Source of the DNA: Sialis fuliginosa
Taxonomy: Eukaryota; Arthropoda; Insecta; Megaloptera; Sialidae
Direction of reading: 5' to 3'
DNA length: 64,000 nucleotides
Assembly (NCBI GenBank): GCA_961205875.1
Contig: OY540818.1
Span: 19,752,761 to 19,816,760, forward strand
The position numbers were made by a program, and so were the translations under genes. Below, one piece after another: positions 57,916-64,000 of this stretch (position 1 is the first letter of the stretch; each line of letters opens with the position of its first letter). The notes under the pieces are model-generated. The model searched no databases, was not told where the DNA came from, and saw nothing but the letters and a program-made list of their open reading frames with translations.

Positions 57916-58308
57916 TTTTATTTAATTAAAGAAATAAAATAGAAAAAAATACATTACATGATAAATTACCTATTAGTCTCCAAGGTGATAAAATAAAATA
58001 GGGCTAAATATACTTTTTTTATAATTTTATTGTACATAAACAAATATTAAACACAGAAAATTTACAATAATGTATACTTCATTTATAATTTTTGAAAATA
58101 TCTATTTTTTTAAATAATTGTTTCTACGTCGTTTTTTTTGTAAAAAAATTTAATAAACAATTCATATATCGTTTTTTTATTTAGAATTCTTGGATAAGAA
58201 TCACGCTCGAAGGACCAAATGTAAAAAAAAATGTATACGTATTTTTTAAGTAGCATAGAACTGCCCTCATTATATAGACATTAAATTAATTAATGATTTT
58301 AATAAAAA
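57916..58308. other. Z2 3' flank
   Basis: No gene. 'cacgctcgaaggaccaaatg' near 58202 is shared with the Z4 3' flank (near 53896), so the 3' flanks of Z2 and Z4 have a common origin. Confidence 0.55.
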
Positions 58309-61303
58309 TCACGCATTTAAATGCGCTAATTTATGTCTTATTAAACTACCTTTCTTTATACAGTTATATTCACATTCGTTGCACTTATAAGATTCTCCAT
58401 TATGTTTTACTTTATGTTTAACTAAATTGAATTCTCGAGTGCAGCTAAACGAGCATTGGTCACATTTGAATGGTCGTTCGTTAGCATGTATTACTTTATG
58501 ATTTACTAATGTATATTCGTAGTTTGAGGTATAGTCACATTGGTCGCATTTAAAAGGTCGTTCCTTAGTATGTGTTAATTTATGCTTTATTAAAGTATGT
58601 CTGTCTTTACTGCTATATTCACAATGGTCGCATTTAAATGGTCGTTCGTTAGAATGTGTTAATTTATGCTTTATTAAAGTATGTCTGTCTTTACTGCTAT
58701 ATTCACAATGGTCGCATTTAAATGGTCGTTCGTTAGAATGTGTTAATTTATGCTTTATTAAAGTATGTCTGTCTTTACTGCTATATTCACAATGGTCGCA
58801 TTTAAATGGTCGTTCGTTAGAATGTGTCAATTTATGTTTTATTAAACTACATTTTTGTTTACAGCTATATTTACATTCATCGCATTTAATTGGTCGTTCC
58901 TTAATATGTGTTAATTTATGTAATGCTAAATTACTTTTGCGTTTACAGCTATATTCGCATCTGTCGCATTTAATAGGTCGTTCATTAGTATGTGTTAATT
59001 TATGTGTTGTTAGGTTACTTTTGTGTTTACAGCTATATTCACATCTGTCGCATTTGAATGGTCGTTCTTTAGTATGTAATAATTTATGTGTTACTAAGCT
59101 ACCTTTGTATTTACAGCTAAATTCACATCTGTCGCATTTAATAGGTCGTTCTGTTGTATGTGTTAATTTATGTATTTCTAAGGTACATTTGCGTTTACAG
59201 CTATATTCACATCGGTCGCATTTGAATGGTCGTTCTTCAGTATGTGTTAATTTATGTGTTGTTAGGTTACTTTTGCGTTTACAGCTATGTTCACATCTGT
59301 CGCATTTAAAAGTAAGACTGGATTTATTATTAATTATTTCATGATCAGATTCTGTTTTAATTTCATTATTTGGTATTGTATCATAACTTTTTATTTCTTC
59401 ATTTTGTTCTTGTGCGTTTTTATATTTCAGTAGGTTATCTTCATTAGCAATAAAATTTGTCTAAAAAAAACAATAATTAATTACTCCTAACAATACAAAA
59501 ATGCTAAAACACAAGACTGTGTCGATGTTCAATATTTCATTTAAGTGGAAGAAAACATTAAATACAAAAGTTATCAGGATAGACAAGCAGTACATTTTAA
59601 AAATAGTTACATTTATATAGGGTGTCCCATAAGTGCGTTACAAATCAAAGTTATATTTTTTTAATTGATGATCTAAAAGCAAATATTCTTTTGGATATTT
59701 TGCAGTGGCTAGGTGTGAAATTTTTAATAAGGGAAGCATCTATTCTCCCCCTCCTATTAACAAAAAAACTAGTTATAAAACACCTTAAGTTCAAGTTTTT
59801 ACTTTTTTAAATAAATTCTTATAAATTATAAATACTACGTCTTATTTTCTTGTATTTTAGTCGATATTTGGGTGATGAGTTGAAGTTCACTGCAGGAAAT
59901 TTCACTAAAAAATTTAGAATTTTTGATTTCGTTAAAAGTATGTTTATTGTATAGAAAATGACGTAAAAAGTTGAACGGTTCAAACCGCAGGTCTGTAACT
60001 CAAACCGTTCTCGAGATATAGCCTCTCAAAGTTTCAGTTTTTTCAAAATTTTGAAGAAAAATGGCCATAACTTTTGAACGTGTGGTCGGAATTGATTTTA
60101 GTTGGCGGATTTGAAATCAGCGTGTCAAAGTCTATATAATGACATGTATAATACTTTAAAACTCGCAAAAAAAAAATTCGCGAAAAATCGAAAAAATTCA
60201 AAGGGGTATACCTTAAAAAAATGTCGATTTTTCGCGAATTTTTTTTTTTTCGAGTTTTGAAGTATTATACATGTCATTATATAGATTTTGACACGCTGAT
60301 TCCAAATCCGTTAACTAAAATCAATTCCGACCACGCGTTCAAAAGTTAGGGCCATTTTTCTTCAAAATTTTGAAAAAACTGAAACTTTGAGAGGCTATAT
60401 CTCGAGAACGGTTTGAGATACAGACCTGCGGTTTGAAACAAACAACTTTTCACGTCATTTTCTATACAATAAACATACTTTTAACGAAATCAAAAATTCT
60501 AAATTTTTTAGTGAAATTTCCTGTAGTGAAAACTTCAACTCTTCATACAAATATCGACTAAAATACAAGAAAATAAGACGTAGAGGTATTATAGTTTTAT
60601 AATTGAGCGTGTAAATGAATATTAAATGCTATTTTTGGTTAAAATGTTTGAGTTGCGCATAAAGATGAATATTCTAATAATTTTTTTAAATTATTTATTA
60701 ACTGAAAACACAGATTTGTATTAATTTACCCATAAAACAAGGGAAGCACTGCTTCCCTTGTTTCCATGGACGCTTCACCACTGATATTTTGATATAAGTA
60801 ATTTTTAGCGTACTTAAAATTAATGTCAGTACCAAGTCTTGAGGCTTCCGCGGTGATCTTGGCTTCTGGGTGTAAGCCGCGTCGGTTGTAATGGACATCT
60901 TCAGAGCTCTTCTAAAAGAATGTCCACTGTAATGTGTGACGAAACGTTGGCCAACGAAACGACCAAACCGACGCGGCTTACACCCAGAAGCCAAGATCAT
61001 AATTTACTGGTTACAAATATTTTACTCGTTTTATGAACCTAACCTAATCAAACCTACCTGATTTTCTTGTTTGATGGATACTGAAAAATCATCAAAGATT
61101 TCAATATCCTGAAGAAGATCGATATTACTTATCTCTTCCTGATCCCCGACACAATTTTCAGAATTTTGAATAGGGTTATTTTCTTCAATTTCTTCTTGTT
61201 TAACTTGATGTTTCAGGTGGAACATTTCAACATCTTGAAGTGAATAGTTTTCATCTATTTCTTGTTTGATATCTTCTTGTTTCACGATATTTCCGTGGAA
61301 CAT
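58309..61303 (-). CDS. Z2: C2H2 zinc-finger protein, 12 fingers
   Basis: Exon 1 61303-61058 (82 codons), exon 2 59460-58309; donor CAG|GTAGGT, acceptor tttttttag, phase 0; 465 aa. The finger exon is open for 1.15 kb without any in-frame ATG, so it depends on exon 1. SUMO consensus sites: VKQE, IKQE, VKQE, IKQE in exon 1 and IKTE in the linker. Twelve fingers start at about residue 133; fingers 7, 8 and 9 are identical in DNA and protein (KDRHTLIKH helix). The 1.6-kb intron holds a fresh hAT-like foldback insertion (59703-60783) and a GAAACGTTGG hairpin repeat. Probably a sequence-specific nuclear regulator; three equal fingers would favour a repeated binding site. Confidence 0.9.
58571..58822 (-). 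repeat. Three perfect 84-bp units inside Z2
   Basis: Units start at 58571, 58655 and 58739, each beginning tgtgttaatttatgctttat, identical over the full 84 bp. Each encodes one finger and its linker (28 codons). Perfect identity means very recent duplication or homogenisation. Confidence 0.97.
59703..60783. mobile_element. hAT-like foldback element with perfect target duplication
   Basis: A 1081-bp element in the Z2 intron. Ends CAGTGGCTAGGTG and the complement of CAGTGGTGAAGCG, both continuing with a stretch containing aagggaagca. The octamer atattttg is identical at 59695-59702 and 60784-60791. The core (about 59840-60580) is a long palindrome. No transposase is seen, so it is non-autonomous. 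A truncated copy lies at 2990-3876. Confidence 0.92.
60826..61000. repeat. Dispersed hairpin repeat with GAAACGTTGG module, complete copy
   Basis: The left end 'gatcttggcttctgggtgta' followed by agccgcgtcgg is repeated inverted at the right end (ccgacgcggct and so on). Centre: 'tgtccactgtaatgtgtgac' and 'gaaacgttgg'. Related to 22181-22325. Confidence 0.8.
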
Positions 61304-61424
61304 TTTGACACAGTTAATTTAAATACAAATTAAATAAATTGCAAATGTTGTTTTCCAAAATACCTACAAATTTACTTGTTTATATTCAGTACAATAACAT
61401 ATTATAACGAATGGTATTAAGTTG

Positions 61425-61505
61425 GCTACATTTGTACGTTCTGAATGAAGCTACATATTATTATGTTAAATAAACCAGTGATACTCAAAATGTTTTACTT
61501 ATTTG
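61425..61505 (-). promoter_or_regulatory. Shared upstream block, Z2 copy
   Basis: ccagtgatactcaaaatgtt at 61475-61494, 172 bp before the Z2 ATG. It is the most divergent of the copies. Confidence 0.45.
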
Positions 61506-61534
61506 AATTTTTTTAATTTGATTTAAAAAACTAG

Positions 61535-62200
61535 ATTTTCTATTGCTTCCTCTCAATATCAAAGCTATGTGATCGTTTTAGAATGAGATAAAAAAATTGT
61601 TCTCCGATTTCAAAATTTTAAATTGATATTTCTATTTCACGTCAAGTGTGTGTCTGTCCCCTGAATCCTTGTCAAAGAACTAATGAACCACTGAACCGAT
61701 ATTAATTAAACTTGGTTGGATGGTTGGGTCTGTCTTGAGGACGGTCCTATTTCAAAATTATCAAAATCGTATGTAAGGAGATAAGGTGACATCCCAAAAT
61801 ATTTATTTTTTCAAGATATCTCAAGAACGACACATTTTACGTGAAAATTGTATAGAATCTTTTTTGTAGAGCATTAAATTTCCTATAATATGGGTCTACA
61901 ACCTTTGTTGTAAAATATTCCCTAACAAAGATTTATCTCAATTATTTCAATAATTAACTACCTTTATTCGGAATTAACATTAAATTTCAACAAACACAAT
62001 TCAAAATACCAACAATGAAACATGAAATTCATAACAATACCCAGATGTTTATTACCGTCGTATATTTTCATAGAAAAACGCATCAATCAATAAGTGCAAT
62101 AACATAATTTAATACAATACAAAATTTAAATGTGCATTTTTTAGCTATAATGCTATAATGACAGAATTTAGCACGAGGAAGCACTGTGCATTTACTTGGT
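61535..62200. mobile_element. Foldback-family element in the Z1 3' flank
   Basis: Reverse copy of the GTAAATGCACAGTGC family: interior 'ccgatattaattaaactt' and 'atctcaagaacgacaca', right end 'gcacgaggaagcactgtgca' and 'tttacttgg'. The left terminus is degraded. It ends about 60 bp beyond the Z1 stop codon. Confidence 0.75.
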
Positions 62201-62258
62201 TATGGTCTGTGGAAAATTTTATTAACTCTTTTAATACATTTGTGTACAAAAACATTAC

Positions 62259-63837
62259 TTATTTATTAAAACTATATCTATGCTTTAATTTATGACTTTT
62301 CAAATTATCATTTCTAGTAGAGCTATATTTACACATATCACATTTAAATGGCCGTTCGTTTGTATGTGTTAATTTATGTTTGACTAAATTATGTTTCCAC
62401 GTGCAGCTATATTCACATCGGTCGCATTTAAATGGCTGTTCGTTAGTATGTTTCACTTTATGTTTCACCAAATCACTTTTCCATGCTGATTTATAATCGC
62501 ACTGATCACAACGAAACGGTCTTTCATTGCTATGTATTACTTTATGTTTCACAACATTGAGTCTTCTATTAGAGCTATATTCGCACACGTCACATTTAAA
62601 AGGGCGTTCGTTTGTATGCGTTAAAGTATGCCTCACTAAATCACTTTTCCGTACGCTGCTATACTCGCACTGATCGCATTTGAACGGTCTTTCGTTTGTA
62701 TGTGTCAATTTATGTTTAGCTAAATCGTTTTTACGCACAGTTGAATATTCACATTGTTCGCATTTAAATGACTTTTCTTTTGTATGTGCTTGCAGTTTAT
62801 GTCTTTGCAATAGACCTTTATGTTTACAACTATAATTACATTGATCACAATTTAGAGGGCGTTCAGTTGAATGTGTCAGTTTATGTATTTCTAAATAATA
62901 TTTGTGTTTGCAGCTATACTCGCATTGATTACATTTATGTATTTTTAAATTCAAATTTGAAACTGTTTTATTTTTTTTTATTGCTTGTGTGTGATTTATT
63001 TCTTCTTTTTTTTCTTCTTGTGTGTTTTTATTTTCGATTAGTTTTTCTTCAAATTCTTCCTGAAAAAACTATGTACAATTACAATATATATGGAACATTT
63101 GTTTTGGAACCTCTGCTCTCTTCTACTTTTATCTGTCAAACGTACAAAATAACGTAAGGTAGTGGCACCAGTCTTGGCAAGGACCCCAGTAATGGCACAT
63201 TTTTAATTGAATTAGAAATATGTGTTGATATTTGATTACTACCATTTCTGAATATTAATCTATATACATTTAACTGTCTTACAGCGTGATTTGATCACAT
63301 GAGGCCAATAGGTGTCAAAATGGTGGACATTTAAACTAATTATTAGTATAATTTATGTATTAATTTGACGATTCTTTCTTTTATATCTTTTGTGTCATAG
63401 TACTTATCATTTTGTAATCATTAGCAAGTGTGTCGAGAAAAAACATGAACAAAATAAAAAAATAAACTATATTTTAATTAAATTGCTTACAAAAAACATG
63501 CCCATTAATCCAAAAAAACCCGAAAACTTGCTCTTATAGCAGCGACCATAACTGGTGCATTTACCTTATATTAAAATAGAAGAAAACTGCTTTTGCCTAC
63601 CTCATATTCTTGTTTAATATATACTGAACATATATCATGTGTTTCAGCATGTTGAGGTAGGTCATTTTCTTCCACTTCCTGTTTAATGTGAAATGTTTCA
63701 ACATATTGAAGAGGATCGATTTCTTCAATTTCTTCTTTTATGTGTACTTCTTTCACGTATAAAGTTTCAACACAGGATTCAGAATTTTGAGGAGAATCGA
63801 TTTCTTTTTTGATAGCTTCCTGTTTTACGTGAAACAT
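62259..63837 (-). CDS. Z1: C2H2 zinc-finger protein, eight fingers
   Basis: Exon 1 63837-63601 (79 codons, MFHVKQEAIKKE...), exon 2 63059-62259; donor GAG|GTAGGC, acceptor tttttcag, phase 0; 345 aa. Exon 1 has five SUMO consensus sites (VKQE, IKKE, IKEE, IKQE, IKQE). Exon 2 begins with a lysine- and glutamate-rich linker, then eight fingers; finger 2 has one extra residue between its histidines (HKLQAH). Fingers 3-4 resemble finger 3 of Z5 and Z6. With Z5 and Z6 it shares the exon 1 ending containing ICSVYIKQEYE/Q. The intron holds a family A MITE. Probably a DNA-binding nuclear protein; targets unknown. Confidence 0.92.
63157..63566. mobile_element. MITE family A copy in the Z1 intron
   Basis: Starts AGGTAGTGGCACCAGTCTTG and ends 'ccataactggtgcatttacct', with TA at both edges; forward orientation, about 410 bp. 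Confidence 0.82.
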
Positions 63838-63902
63838 TTTTAATTAATGTTTCCCAAATGTTCCGTTAAGCAATTACTAAAATACAATGTATCGTACACA
63901 AA

Positions 63903-63980
63903 TAAAATGGCTATTTTTCAGCGCATGCTCTTTTCTGATGTGAACTAGAGCAGTGATACTCAACATTTTTTACTAGTTTC
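63903..63980 (-). promoter_or_regulatory. Shared upstream block, Z1 copy
   Basis: gcagtgatactcaacatttt at 63950-63969, 113 bp before the Z1 ATG, with 'aaaatggcta' and 'cagcgcatgctc' between. This is the clearest copy, with all three words present. Confidence 0.6.
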
Positions 63981-64000
63981 AATTTTTAATTTTATCTAAT

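Overview
The window looks like nuclear DNA of an insect. It is very AT-rich, its genes have short exons with GT-AG introns, and non-coding DNA is crowded with short inverted-repeat transposons. Degenerate sequences resembling the 3' tails of RTE-type retroelements, common in moths and caddisflies, hint at Lepidoptera or Trichoptera, but I cannot fix the order from sequence alone.

Layout. Positions 1-13,100 hold no gene I can support: only nested MITEs, foldback elements and degraded repeats. At 13,100-14,230 the GC content rises twice and a 127-bp repeat occurs three times; this is probably the upstream region of the first gene. At 15,073-27,797 (+) lies a six-exon secreted CLIP-like trypsin-type serine protease (P1, 880 aa predicted). 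Its last codons and stop are copied five times in an 86-bp tandem repeat. Between 28,200 and 39,600 are a full-length MITE, a 5S rRNA-like pseudogene, a 160-bp GC-rich satellite, a 2.6-kb giant palindrome made of smaller palindromes, further foldback elements and a 155-bp satellite. At 39,734-46,536 (+) lies a second, paralogous seven-exon protease (P2, 387 aa predicted). It shares the cysteine spacing of the CLIP-like module with P1 but not the intron positions.

From 47,662 to the right edge, the minus strand carries a tandem cluster of six two-exon C2H2 zinc-finger genes, called Z6 to Z1 from left to right. Each has a short first exon rich in the SUMO-acceptor consensus (hydrophobic-K-x-E), a phase-0 intron, and one exon encoding 6-14 intact fingers. 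No finger exon has an in-frame ATG before its first finger, so the first exon is needed. The genes share an upstream promoter-like block. They differ by finger duplication (three identical 84-bp units in Z2), by finger decay (Z3, Z4, Z6) and by transposon insertions in introns, 3' flanks and one upstream block. A 0.68-kb inverted-repeat element with a short basic ORF sits between Z4 and Z5.

How the parts relate. The two proteases are probably extracellular trypsin-like enzymes activated by cleavage before IVGG. The zinc-finger cluster looks like a young, expanding family of DNA-binding nuclear proteins. The strongest candidates for something undescribed are the giant palindrome with paired GTAGATAAA hairpin boxes at its ends (32,850-35,438) and the SUMO-motif zinc-finger family. 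All functional statements rest on reading the sequence; no database search was run.
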